A DNA stretch of 64,000 bases, taken from NCBI GenBank assembly GCA_963920635.1, contig OY987302.1, positions 25,643,278-25,707,277 on the forward strand. The letters are read 5' to 3'. This DNA is from Pseudeuparius sepicola. Taxonomy: Eukaryota > Arthropoda > Insecta > Coleoptera > Anthribidae. Below, one piece after another: positions 41,661 through 52,193 of this stretch. Both the position numbers and the translations under genes were made by a program. The notes below the pieces were generated by a model, which did not search any database, had not been told where the DNA came from, and saw only the letters and a list, made by a program, of their open reading frames with translations. Numbering within the stretch: position 1 is the first letter of the stretch; every line of letters starts with the position of its first letter.

Positions 41661-44360
41661 TAATAATAATAATAATAAACAAAAACTTTCTGTTTTCGCA
41701 GGGCGTCTGAGAAGATACAAAGCTAGTAACAACAGGAAACGAGACAACAAACTCTTTGAACGATCAGAAAAGGGTTTCTACCGTGCTTTTAATTCTAGCG
41801 CCGATGCCACAAATGCGAGTTACCCTAGCAGAGAACAGGTCGACGGTTTCTGGAGAAATCAACTTGCCACACCAGATCCATACAATGTCAGTGCAAGCTG
41901 GATCAGCGAAGAACGCGAGATGGGCCGGAACTATAGCCAGATGCAACACGAGCAATTCACAACCGCTGAGGTCTCCGATGTCATCAAGAATTCCCACAAC
42001 TGGAAGGCACCAGGTCCAGATCATCTCCAAAATTATTGGATTAAGAAGTTGTGGTGCACGCATGAACAAATAACTACCTTAATTAATGAAGTCTTGCTCG
42101 ATCCTCTGAAAATGCCATTGTTTCTTACACAGGGTGCAACCTACCTGTTACCAAAAGACCAGCGGAATACGGATAACCCTGCCAAGTACCGCCCAATAAC
42201 CTGCTTGCCTACGCTGTACAAGATAATCACATCTTGCCTTACGCAGCGAATATATGCTCACTGCGAGCGGAACAACATCATTGCAATGCAGCAGAAGGGC
42301 TGCTCGAAGGGCGCAATGGGATGCAAAGAGCAACTCATCATAGACTCTGTCATCTGCAACCAGGCTCATTCCAAGCAACGAAACCTCCACATGGCTTATG
42401 TGGACTACAAAAAAGCATTTGATTCCGTACCTCACGACTGGCTCACAGGTATCTTAAAGCTGTATAAAATAGATCATCATACAGTTTCCTTTTTAGAACA
42501 CGTTATGACAACCTGGCGCACTAAGATACAACTCAGAACCGCAAACAGTAACATCGAGACCGACACAATCAACATCCGAAGAGGGATTTTCCAAGGAGAT
42601 TCACTCAGTCCACTGTGGTTCTGCATGGCGATGAACCCTCTATCACATCGGTTGAACTCTACAAAATATGGCTTCGCTATCAAAAGCAACAACGCAGAAG
42701 CGATCAAGTTGAATCACCTATTATATATGGATGATTTAAAACTGATCGCCGCAACCAAAAACCAACTAACGCAAATGCTTAAAATTGTAGAGGAGTTCTC
42801 CAGGGACATCGGAATGCTGTTTGGACTGGACAAGTGCCGCACCCTTAATATCATAAGGGGAAAGCTCGAACAAAGTGCACAGGAGATGCAGGACGGCCAG
42901 GAGATCGAAGCAATGAGCATGGGAGATACATACAAGTACCTCGGGATGAAACAAGCTCAAAGGATAGACCATCGAACAATGAAGACTGATTTAACGAATG
43001 AATTCATCAAGAGAGTAAGACAAGTAGTGCGAACTGATCTTAACAGCAGGAATTTGTTTAAGGCCCTGAACACGTATGCGTGCTCTGTACTCAGCTATTC
43101 GTTCGGAATAGTGAATTGGACCAACACGGACATCAACAACCTGCAACGAAAAGTTAGGACACTACTGACAAAAGCTCATAAACATCATCCCCGTAGCGCC
43201 GTAGAAAGAACAACTCTGCCACGTCAACTAGGAGGAAGAGGATTGGCAGATCTCAGCAAGCAATTGGACCAACAAATATTAAATCTGCGTAATTATTTCT
43301 ACAGGCAGGCCAACAGCTCCACACTACATAGGGCTATATGCGGAGCAGACGTCTCAACACCGCTACATCTGACGGAACACGAGCCTCAAAATCACCACCG
43401 AACCGAACACGATAAACTACAGAGGTGGTTGGGGAAGCCGCTGCACGGGAGGCATCCTGACCAGGAACATGTCGACAAGTTAGCGTCGAACTACTGGCTG
43501 ACCTCGGGAAGGATGTTCCCCGAGACGGAAGGCTTCTTACTGGCCATACAAGATCAGGTTATACCAACTCGCAACTACCTAAAATTCATTGTAGGAGATG
43601 CATCGGTAATGGATGACAGATGCAGATACGGGTGCCCAACTTCAGAAACAATCCAGCACATAACAGGAGGATGTCAGATGTTCGCATCAACGGAATATAA
43701 GGAACAACACGATTCGGTTGCCAAGATCTTGCACCAGGAACTGGCGGAAAAACTTCTGCTTGTGCAGGCAGAGAGGATCCCATATTACAGCTACACACCG
43801 GAGCCTGTTCTTGAGAACAGCAACTACAAGATGTACTGGGATCGTACAGTTCTGACAGATCAACGAGTTGCCCATAACAGACTGGACCTTATAATAGTTG
43901 ATAAAATTTCTAGGAAGACAACTCTGATTGATGTGGCCATCCCGAACAACAACAACCTGCGTGTGAAGCAAGTCGAGAAGATCGCGAAGTACAGGGACTT
44001 AGAAGAACGAATTAGAAGGCAATGGGAAATGGACAACGCTCAGACGATTCCAATCATCGTGTCAACACCTGGTGTCATACCAAAAAGTTTGCTGAGAAAC
44101 ATCAAAGAGCTGGGTCTAACTGATAATCTTTACAGGTCCATGCAGAAAGCGGTACTACTTGCGACAGCCCGAACCGTCAGGAAATTCATGGGGAGTGCAG
44201 GAACGTCCAACAACATCAATGTCACCTAAGGCCCGATAACATGGCAAGGGTCTCGTCCGAGCCAGATCCTTATGGTATCCGGGATACCCGGGATCTGAGT
44301 GAATGTTCCCCAAAGAGGGAGTGCGAATGCCTTTTGGCTAAGTCGATATAATAATAATAA
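41661..44360 (+). mobile_element. Dong/R4-type non-LTR retrotransposon inserted in a (TAA)n tract
   Basis: A (TAA)n tract (41660-41678) precedes the coding sequence and another (about 44348-44366) follows a short 3' UTR of about 117 bp. Dong elements are known to insert into TAA repeats, and the protein has that clade's single-ORF architecture with a C-terminal restriction-like endonuclease. The reading frame is open from the left repeat without a start, so the insertion is 5'-truncated and lacks the N-terminal zinc-finger part. The 3' UTR has a GC-rich inverted word (GGTATCCGGGATACC). Confidence 0.82.
41920..44229 (+). CDS. Reverse transcriptase with restriction-like endonuclease (Dong/R4-type)
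   Basis: 769 codons from the first ATG; the frame is open from about 41662, upstream reading FAGRLRRYKASNNRKRDNKL then FERSEKGFYRAF. RT blocks: WKAPGPDHLQNYWIKKLW, LPKDQRNTDNPAKYRPITCL, LHMAYVDYKKAFDSVPHDWL, IRRGIFQGDSLSPLWFCMAM and the catalytic HLLYMDDLKLIA. The C-terminal part has a Cys/His knuckle (CRYGCPTSETIQHITGGC) and a PD-(D/E)XK-like endonuclease (RLDLIIVDKISRKTTLIDVA followed by VEKIAKYRDLEERI). No internal stop or frameshift. The enzyme would nick the TAA-repeat target and prime reverse transcription there. Among the retroelements in this window it is the least damaged. Confidence 0.88.
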   Translation: MGRNYSQMQHEQFTTAEVSDVIKNSHNWKAPGPDHLQNYWIKKLWCTHEQITTLINEVLLDPLKMPLFLTQGATYLLPKDQRNTDNPAKYRPITCLPTLYKIITSCLTQRIYAHCERNNIIAMQQKGCSKGAMGCKEQLIIDSVICNQAHSKQRNLHMAYVDYKKAFDSVPHDWLTGILKLYKIDHHTVSFLEHVMTTWRTKIQLRTANSNIETDTINIRRGIFQGDSLSPLWFCMAMNPLSHRLNSTKYGFAIKSNNAEAIKLNHLLYMDDLKLIAATKNQLTQMLKIVEEFSRDIGMLFGLDKCRTLNIIRGKLEQSAQEMQDGQEIEAMSMGDTYKYLGMKQAQRIDHRTMKTDLTNEFIKRVRQVVRTDLNSRNLFKALNTYACSVLSYSFGIVNWTNTDINNLQRKVRTLLTKAHKHHPRSAVERTTLPRQLGGRGLADLSKQLDQQILNLRNYFYRQANSSTLHRAICGADVSTPLHLTEHEPQNHHRTEHDKLQRWLGKPLHGRHPDQEHVDKLASNYWLTSGRMFPETEGFLLAIQDQVIPTRNYLKFIVGDASVMDDRCRYGCPTSETIQHITGGCQMFASTEYKEQHDSVAKILHQELAEKLLLVQAERIPYYSYTPEPVLENSNYKMYWDRTVLTDQRVAHNRLDLIIVDKISRKTTLIDVAIPNNNNLRVKQVEKIAKYRDLEERIRRQWEMDNAQTIPIIVSTPGVIPKSLLRNIKELGLTDNLYRSMQKAVLLATARTVRKFMGSAGTSNNINVT

Positions 44361-44600
44361 TAATAACAATAGCCTTTATTTGCCCAACAGTAACAACCAT
44401 TTACAGGACAAATATAATAATGATAATATCTTTTATCTTTAATTGCGGAATGATGATTTATTATGCAAGCTGCATAAATATTATTTATTTCTTCCACCGT
44501 ATATCTCATTTTGCTGGCAAACTGATTGATGTATACAGCAGTACAGAAGTACCAACAAATATACATTTTCTAAATATGTAAAAACATACCGGGTGTTCCA
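44346..44600 (-). repeat. Non-LTR 3' end with (TTA)n tail, disrupted by the Dong-type insertion
   Basis: On the minus strand, GGGCAAATAAAGGCTATTG then (TTA)n is a retrotransposon 3' terminus (AATAAAG followed by a microsatellite tail). The Dong-type element's 3' end lies in this tail, so the tail of one retroelement seems to have been the target of another. The open frame upstream has no recognised motif. Confidence 0.6.
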
Positions 44601-44875
44601 TTAAAAAAATACAAGTTTGTTTCACACCCTGTATATTATGCCGAATATGCAAATTTGAACAGTACCATAAAAAAAACTTGAGATCATTTTGCATAGAACC
44701 GAATATTTAAATTTCGAAATATATTTTTCTATATATTTTTTAATCGCGCCTAGAATCGGGAATTATAAATGAATAACTGTACAGTATTCACGACTGAGAT
44801 CTTCCAAATAAATTTTTGGTGATTTTAAGTCCACATAATCTTGATAGAGGAAAATGCAAATATCAACATCTAGTA
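44601..44875. other. Spacer
   Basis: AT-rich. Includes CACCCTGTATA at 44626, the inner end of a very short CAGGGTG-type pair (44585-44634). Confidence 0.5.
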
Positions 44876-44877
44876 TA

Positions 44878-45343
44878 CAGTGACCGGCAGAAAGTTTGCA
44901 CCAGAAAAATTTTTACTTTTTAGTTTCCATTTTGCAGGAGACATAACTACTGTGCAAACAAATTAATTTTTATGGCACTCATGTTTATAAATAAGTAGGT
45001 AATGATAAATCTCTGAAATGGAACTGGCATATTAAATTAAGTGATTTTATTTTCTACGTGGTACATAATAAAAATGCCAAAAAGCTGTTTTATGGAATAG
45101 AAACTTGAAACTTCATGGGCTAACCTTTTAATTCCAAACAACTTTTCATAATACATGTTTTCTCTAAAATTGAAACTACCTAAGGGTACTTTACTCTCAA
45201 GCCTTTTTCATATTTTCGAACCTCCCCCCTATACGAAATGAGATATTGAAATTTGGAAAACTGCATTTTATCAAGAATAAATGTTTCTGATAAATTAAAA
45301 TTTTAAAAAATCCCATATAGTGCGTATTTTCTGCCGGACACTG
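44878..45343. mobile_element. Mariner-type MITE, 466 bp (CAGTGNCCGGCAGAAA ends)
   Basis: CAGTGACCGGCAGAAA at the left and TTTCTGCCGGACACTG at the right, each flanked by TA. The interior is AT-rich and non-coding. TA duplication and CAGTG ends fit Tc1/mariner-derived MITEs. Confidence 0.82.
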
Positions 45344-47420
45344 TATATACCACACTACAATTGTAATGAGAAAAAATAGCTCTTCCAAAATGTCTACAAA
45401 TATACAAGATGTTTATTATTAAAAGCAAAAAATATATATTGTGGCCCACTTTTACGACGCACTCTGTATAATCCACAAGGTGACCTTTCTAATGTAGCTA
45501 CCTTGTAACTTTTATATCTTATCAACAAAAATTAGAGAAATAATAGGGGGGAGGGTCGGAGTTTTTGCATAAAATACATAGTAATAAAATACTTATACCT
45601 ATTACTTTTTCAAATTTTATTCACAAACAAAAATTATTATTTGTTTAACCTAAAGTATGTTTTTGCATCAACAAATATTTCTAATATAGAGGGTGATTTA
45701 TTCATAAATACATTAATTTTAACTACATCATCAGGAAGGTACATATATGCCGAAAACCCAAAATAATTTTTACATGTTTAAATAATGGGGCAATTTATCC
45801 CAAATCCCACGTAACGAGGCGCTCATGAACGCATGTGACTACGATGTTTGTTGAAGCATGTGGCACCGGTCGCAACGTTGCAGTTATTTAAATACGAAAA
45901 AATATTGAGTTATGAATTTACCTAGTTGATAGGACAATAACAGGGCATTAGCACACCTTGGACTTAGCGTGTTCAGCATCTAACCGACTCGTTGAGATAC
46001 CCTTATCACTACACTTTTCACAGCACGCGCTATAACAATACAAGACGCCATTTTTTCCTTCATAATCATACACACGACACACACTCAGTGTCAACAAAGA
46101 GAGGCTGGAAAATACCGAAACTGTTTCCAAAATTCGACAGATTTTGGAGATTTAAGACAAAAGTTTTATTAAAAACAACATGCGCGTCCCATCTGCATTC
46201 CACAACTATTATGTATTACATCAAACTTGTCAAGGATCTGCTGCCGGTTTTTATTCTATGTGGTGCCATCTCGGCAAGCGTCGTCCGATGCCTCATGTGC
46301 CCTGAAAGCAAGTCAGTGGCAACCGTAAATAGGGGGCCAAATAGGTAAAAATGCGGTTTAGGAAAAAATAATTCCGGCTTAAAAAAAGTGGGAATTTTTT
46401 TCATTGTAATTTCGTGTTCAGGGTATTTTCCCTACCCGCTGTTAAAATTAATGTAGTTATGAATAGATCACCTGTATATTATCCATTGGAAACACCATTA
46501 ATTGTTTTATTTACAGTTTGGTAATCTTTGTTATAAAAACTATTGCAAATTAGAATGTTTCTTGTTTTTTTTATTCCCCCGATTGCCACGTACGCAAATG
46601 AGTTTTTCGTTTCTGTGCTACCCCAGTGTGTAGCATGCCCTCTAATGCAATTTTGGTAAAGTAAGAAGTAAGAATTTCACTTGTTTTTTTATCTCCCCGA
46701 TCGCCACATACAAAATTTCACATACATATTTTTTGCTTTCTTCGTTTGGGGGTTTCCCCCATTATATTATATCAATTGTGCTGTTGGCATCATTTCTTGG
46801 TAAATTGCAAGATATGAAAACATCTCTGGAAATAAGAATTTGAAACAATTTATTTCATTCTCAATAATTATTACTGTGCTATACAAATAAACATCCCTTT
46901 AAAATTATTCAATTTTTGTTTTCTGATGTTGTAGTGACTTCACTTCATCATTCATTTTATTTGAATTTACTACTTAAGTAATTTCCCAATTTGCGGTAGA
47001 CATTAGTGCACCACGTGTAGCAACAGTAATTAGCTGGCCCGCTGTAAAAAGGTGAGTCTTGATTCTGATTTCGTTGCTGTCTTCAGGGACAAAAAGCTGC
47101 ACGTGCATAATTTGGGACTACCCTGCTTATGTTGGGCAATCACAACATTTTGTACATTCCACAACCGAATGTCTTTATTCATTGGTAACCACATTAACAC
47201 TATAATTATTTTTCTTGTTAACGGGCGTGGGGTTATTTTTGCCTTAACCCTGCATTCATTATTATTTTGTCCTTTCTTCTGTACTATCAAATAGTTTATT
47301 CTCTAGTTGACCTAAACGAAGAATTTACAGCTACATATATAATCATAATTAAATAAATATTCAAACAATAATCAAATAAACAACAAACATACCTACCTCT
47401 TAATTTTTCCAGGTATTGCT
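45344..47420. other. Uba1 intron 1; no gene recognised
   Basis: AT-rich. Two similar patches at 46560-46620 and 46683-46745 share a T-rich lead, CCCCGATYGCCAC and TACRCAAA, suggesting a decayed tandem pair. Frames at 45992-46348 and 47030-47294 have no motifs. Confidence 0.45.
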
Positions 47421-47426
47421 CGCAGA

Positions 47427-47760
47427 GGGGGTTGCCGACAGCGAAAGTGACGTTAGATTTCGTATTTTTTTAAGTTGTATAGCTTAAAAACTAATAACAT
47501 TTTACCTGGCAAAAATTTAGTACAAACATCTCTGTCTTCATTTTAATCATAAGATATTACAAGCAGTGTTTTGTTTTATAGGTTATGAAAACCTTGGGAA
47601 AAATAATAATTCCAGTGCATATGCTTTTAAGATCTTATGATTAAACTGAAGAGAGAGATGTTTGTACTAAATTTTTGCCAGGTAAAATGTTATTAGATTT
47701 TATGCTATACAACTTAAAAAAATACGAAATCTAACGTCACTTTCGCTGTCGGCAACCCCC
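47427..47760. mobile_element. Foldback MITE, about 334 bp (GGGGGTTGCCGACAGCGAAA ends)
   Basis: Arms 47427-47560 and 47628-47760 are inverted with few mismatches (GGGGGTTGCCGACAGCGAAA through GACGTTAGATTTCGTA). The loop is about 65 bp. It abuts the start of the RFVK repeat copy 2, directly after its first coding exon, so it probably inserted into that exon or its donor. Target duplication is not clear. Confidence 0.78.
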
Positions 47761-47766
47761 CGTTAA

Positions 47767-48255
47767 TAACTTGACACACCATATCAAAATCTATGCAAGG
47801 CAAGTTATCAGAACAATCTTTAACAAATCTTGTATTCATTATAATCCGAAAAAATAAAATATTAACAACAAAATTCTTATCACAAACTGAGAACAGAAAT
47901 TATTTATTTTCCGTGTACGAAAGTGAGGTTATAAAAGCACAAACACGTTTTCACAGCATAGAGCGGTGTTGCCGCAGATTGTCCTCAAACAATCGACTCG
48001 TATGTCATCTATCATATTTTATGGGAGGCGTTTAATAAGTTCAGAATGGGATCAGTAAAATCCAAATATTTCATTGAAATGTTTTGAAATTTGATTATAT
48101 CTCACCATTCGTAAAAAGCTGGATCCAATAATTTATCTGGGAATGCTTGGTTACATAAAAAAAAGATGAAATAACTACTAATAAACTAGCAAGTACTTAT
48201 TGAAATTAGGGATCGTGGTGTCACATTCCCCAATTTTGCGACCGTTTTTTTTTTC
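47767..48255 (-). repeat. Promoter-plus-first-exon repeat (RFVK family), copy 2
   Basis: Inverted copy of 17895-18390, including the MNTRFVKDCSDNLPCIDFDM peptide from ATG 47839. The coding part is better conserved than much of the upstream part. It ends at the foldback MITE at 47760. Confidence 0.75.
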
Positions 48256-48279
48256 AGTTTTTAAGTATACTAGTTCATT

Positions 48280-48720
48280 ATAGGCCAGTATATCAGTATT
48301 GCCAATTTTTTCAAAAATTGAAGAGAAAGTACTGCACAATAAATTATCAAATTATTTAGAAAGTAAAGATTCACTCTTTAATAGTCAATTTGTTTTTCGA
48401 CAGTTTAGAGATACAGAAGTCACAGCAGTAGATATTATTAGATATCCAATTAAAAAGTTGATCAAAATCTAAAATTTTGTCTGTTATCTTTAGACTTAAC
48501 TAAATCCTTTAAGTAATACACTTGATCATATAATTTTGTTAAGAAAATTGTATAACATTGGAATTAGAGGAAATATTTACTGTTGGTTTGAAAATTACTT
48601 ATAAAGAGGATAGGTACAGTAAGCCCAAATTTCAAATAATGTAAGTTACAAAGTTAATTTGTGGAGTAGCACCAAAAGACCAAGGCCTACTATGACATAT
48701 TTCTGGCGCCAAAATTAGAG
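48280..48720 (+). pseudogene. Non-LTR reverse transcriptase fragment, N-terminal part
   Basis: RPVSVLPIFSKIEEKVLHNK, LFNSQFVFRQFRDTEVTAVD and a degraded LSLDLTKSFNTLDHIILLRK followed by LYNIGIRGNIYCWFENYL match the first RT blocks of jockey/CR1-type proteins. Several stops and frameshifts. Confidence 0.7.
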
Positions 48721-49320
48721 AAATCATATTAGCGATTTCTATATAAAAATTCTGACTAAGCCACTGGATTGGGCATCCCTTAAAACGGGTTTGTACCAAA
48801 TTTTGTTAAAAAACTATCTAATAAAAATTCTAGAAACCAATGATAATAATCGCAATTTAACTACCTACTTTACCTGCCTACTCATTTAAATCAAGTTGCA
48901 TGGGAATTTAAAACAATTGAAACTGTAAGGTGCTTTATTATAAATAGATATAGGTACCTAAATACAAAAAAAGCCTAAAGTAAAAATGAAATTTTAATTT
49001 TTTCTACTAATTTACCATTTATGCCTGGTCAATGTTTAATACAGGACACAGGCCATCTTCTTCAGACCCCTGTTCCTAATTCTACTGTAGCCAAGGTATA
49101 CAGACTATTTAATACTACTGGTTGTGTAGTGTGTGGCAAAGATTCTCTCTTTAGAACACGTCCAATTTACACAGGGTTTCTCGATAAAGCTTAGAATAGA
49201 AGTGAGAAAGGAATTTATGGTATATTTTGTGGCAAAATATACAGGGTGTCTCAAAAAGAAAGGTAGACCAGAAGTGAGCATAAATTTTTTTGAGACATCC
49301 TGTACAAATTGTCAGTCTGG
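48721..49320. other. Spacer between reverse transcriptase fragments
   Basis: No gene. Contains TACAGGGTGTCTCAAAAAGAA (49242) and its inverse-like TTTGAGACATCCTGTA (49289), a very small TA-flanked pair. Confidence 0.5.
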
Positions 49321-50605
49321 TCTCCGAGAAAGTTTTAGCACGTCATCTGCCCTGCTAAAGGTATTGACAATATTTTGCATGCTACGGACAAAGGTAACGC
49401 CTCTGCTTTGGTTCTGTGTGATTTTAGTAAGGCGTCTGATACTTTCGACCATTGCTTGCTCTGCGCTAAACTGCGCTATTATGGTTTTGGTGAAGATGTT
49501 GTTAAATTTTTTGACAATTATTTATTGGGCCGTTCTCAAAGAGTGATAAACAAGAGAAATATATCTGAAGGTAGAAATTTGCAGAAAGGCATTCCTCCGG
49601 AATCTATTCTTGGTCCACTAATTTCTGTCATATTTACAACAGACCTAGGACAATCTATTACGTGGTGCGGGGTACATCTGTGGCGACCGATCACAGGCGT
49701 CGTGAGGGGTCGTTGCCACGGCGTTAGAAATCATAATAATAATGTCATCTTTTTCTGCCAGACATTAATCTCTGATCCTTGTATAAAGAAATAAAGACTC
49801 GTTGAATTCTAAAAGTTATTTAGTTTATTTGGTTCAGAACCAAACATCAGTATGCCGATGACACGCAAATATACTTAAGTTTTAACAAACTTGTTTTGTC
49901 AGAGAAGTTTTAGAACGCTGCGCAACTTATACAAAAGTAGAACTAACTAAAAAAAAAACTGTGAGAATCGCTAGTACTGTTAAATTATAACTATGGTGAT
50001 GTAGTATTTGGCACATGCATTAGGTTTATTTTTGGACTTGGAAGACAAGATCACGTGTCTCATAAATTTAAGGATTTAGAATGGCTAAATATGGAAGATC
50101 AACAAAAACCTCGATGTCCGTCATAAAAAGCTGCTAGACGTACCCAAACATCAAACAACAGCATTTCAACGTTCATTCTCATATATTGGGCCTAAAATAT
50201 ATAACACTCACATTATGCAAACACTTCACAATGTGTCTGTGGCTTCATTTAAGCTAAATTATAAAAAGTATCTGTTTGAGCAATATTAATATGTTTCAAT
50301 TTTTAAATTATTTAGGGAATTAAAATTTTTTCATTTTGTTGCTTTATATTATTTGCTAAATGCTTTGCCTGGATAACTTTTGTTTAGGTTATTTTATATT
50401 ATACTTAGGTACTTTTTTCTCTTTTTTTGGTGTCCGTTTTTCTTGTAATTTTACGTTGTTAGTTATTATTATTTTCTTTTTGGTGTTATATTTCTATGTG
50501 TATATTTACATAAATGTGGTCGGTTAAGCAAACACCAAATTGCTGAACTTCGTCAAGTTGAAAATAAATATGAATTATTATTATTATTATTATTATTATA
50601 TTTTG
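49321..50605 (+). pseudogene. Non-LTR reverse transcriptase (second copy), with tail, interrupted
   Basis: SGLRESFSTSSALLK, then in another frame ALVLCDFSKASDTFDHCLLC, YGFGEDVVKFFDNYLLGRSQ, NLQKGIPPESILGPLISVIF and WCGV; a 165-bp insertion (49679-49843) separates this from HQYADDTQIYLSF, the catalytic block. Degraded C-terminal sequence (KLYGDVVFGTCIRF-like, RTQTSNNSIS) follows, ending in AAATATGA(ATT)n at 50570-50600. The domain order shows a once complete RT of jockey/CR1 type. Confidence 0.8.
49679..49843 (+). mobile_element. 165-bp insertion with 5-bp target duplication (possible solo LTR)
   Basis: ACATC precedes (49674-49678) and follows (49844-49848) the insert. The insert starts TGTGGCGACC and contains a TATAAAG motif and AATAAAG near its 3' end, which fits a short solo LTR, although its last bases are CAA and not CA if the duplication is 5 bp. 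Without it the RT frame reads directly into the QYADD block. Confidence 0.68.
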
Positions 50606-51154
50606 TCACAAAATATACAGTGCCTCAAAATCAAGTTATGCTCACTTCTAGTCTAACCTGAAGTCAGAAATGGGTATAATTACGGACAATAATGTTTGTT
50701 TATATAAAAGTAGCCTTCGGCATCTGCATATAGGTGCATTTTGCCTTTTTTGGGCTGAAAATGTAGATACTTACCTCAAAGGATCAACTAAAGCTCTATT
50801 ATACCTATTATTGCATATAAAGTTTCTCCCTTTTAAGTCGATGTATATTTTCGTTCCAGATATAAAAAATATAAGAAAATAATAACGAAAACTAAATAAC
50901 TAAGTATAAGCATGTTTGTAAGAACTTTTTGTCTCAAAATGACATTTTCTACCAAATATCAGTTTGTCTACAAATACTGGGACACTCTGTATACTTTTTT
51001 TGGCCTTTTGTTTTACAACCTTTTGTTTTCGACCTTCTGGATTTCGACCATTTTTTTCGCCAACCGGTATTCCACTATTAATAATTTTAACTACATAGCG
51101 CTGTTTCACACACACACCGATATAGTAAAATTATTTTAAGAAGTCCTTACTGGG
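50606..51154. other. Uba1 intron 1; no gene recognised
   Basis: AT-rich with short frames and no motifs. Confidence 0.5.
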
Positions 51155-51758
51155 ACTGTCAATTGGTAATTTCGCCATCCTAAGTTGGCATCACTGCAGC
51201 AAAAAATGCAACCGGAACATAAGTTCAGGTCAGTAACGAGCCCATTTGCACAATGAATTACTACTAATAACACGAACAAGAACAACACAGATAACGGTAA
51301 AACTCACGAAATGTATAAAACCCGCGAATATTTTCACTGCCCAATGTTTGAACCCTTTTGAACGATCCGGAAAACCTTCACTGTCACTTTCACAACACCG
51401 AAATAAAATTTGCCTGAGTACGCACCATAGGCGCTGTCGCAAGTAGGCGATTATACCAAAATACCAAAATGAAAGCGTTTTTATGACGTTTGAAATTATT
51501 ATTAAAATGAGTTGTAGTCATAGTTATTTTTATTTGTAGCCGTATAATCGCGATTGCTATAGGTTTTTTATTTTATTATGTTCTTTTTTTCGAATCACTT
51601 GGGTATCTTTTCACATCATAAATCAATGAGTGACGTCATTAACTGGTTGAGATACATATACCAATGTTATACCCAAGGTTAACAAAAAATTCCTAGGGAT
51701 TTTATGGAGAATGTCATCTGACAAAATCGGGACTTCTTACAGTAATCGGGGTATATTA
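51155..51758 (-). repeat. Dispersed repeat C, copy 2 (inverted)
   Basis: Complement matches 34092-34672. Lies in Uba1 intron 1, so the two copies flank exons 2 and 3 in opposite orientation. Confidence 0.78.
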
Positions 51759-52164
51759 CTGGTGCCAGGCAGCGCTTTTTCACAGACCGATTAAAATACG
51801 GTTGTCAGAATCACAGGGACATTGGGTGCTGGCTGTCTAACAAACAACGATGATAGGTCTGTGCGTGTCTGAATGTACTCATTTATTTTCTTTTGCTTTT
51901 AAAATCGGGCGACACATTATCAGACATTTCTAGAGAGCCAGCCGATAATCAGGCCGATGCCGGCAGTTACTAACGACTTTTTTATTGGGTCGCCAAAAGT
52001 GTGAAACATTCCTATTTAGGAGTACCTATGTATTTCAGAGTTTTCTCTAACCTGATACGGATACCAGTAATATCAGTGTGTGTAAAAAGGTGCTTTCAGT
52101 TAAACCAATGGACCTTTGATCTTTGATGAATTCAGGAGACATGCATATATGTATTCTTATTTAT
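51759..52164. other. Spacer
   Basis: AT-rich, no motifs. Confidence 0.5.
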
Positions 52165-52193
52165 CAAAGTGGCTATTTATACCTTGATTTATA
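52165..52193. repeat. Left end of foldback family G, copy 1 (split)
   Basis: CAAAGTGGCTATTTATAC is the terminal sequence of the family G foldbacks. The rest of this copy resumes at 53530 after two mariner-type insertions. Confidence 0.6.

Noticed and set aside
41764..42972. Long minus-strand frames inside the Dong-type ORF
   Set aside because: They overlap a clear reverse transcriptase on the plus strand and have no motifs; they are shadows of its codon bias.
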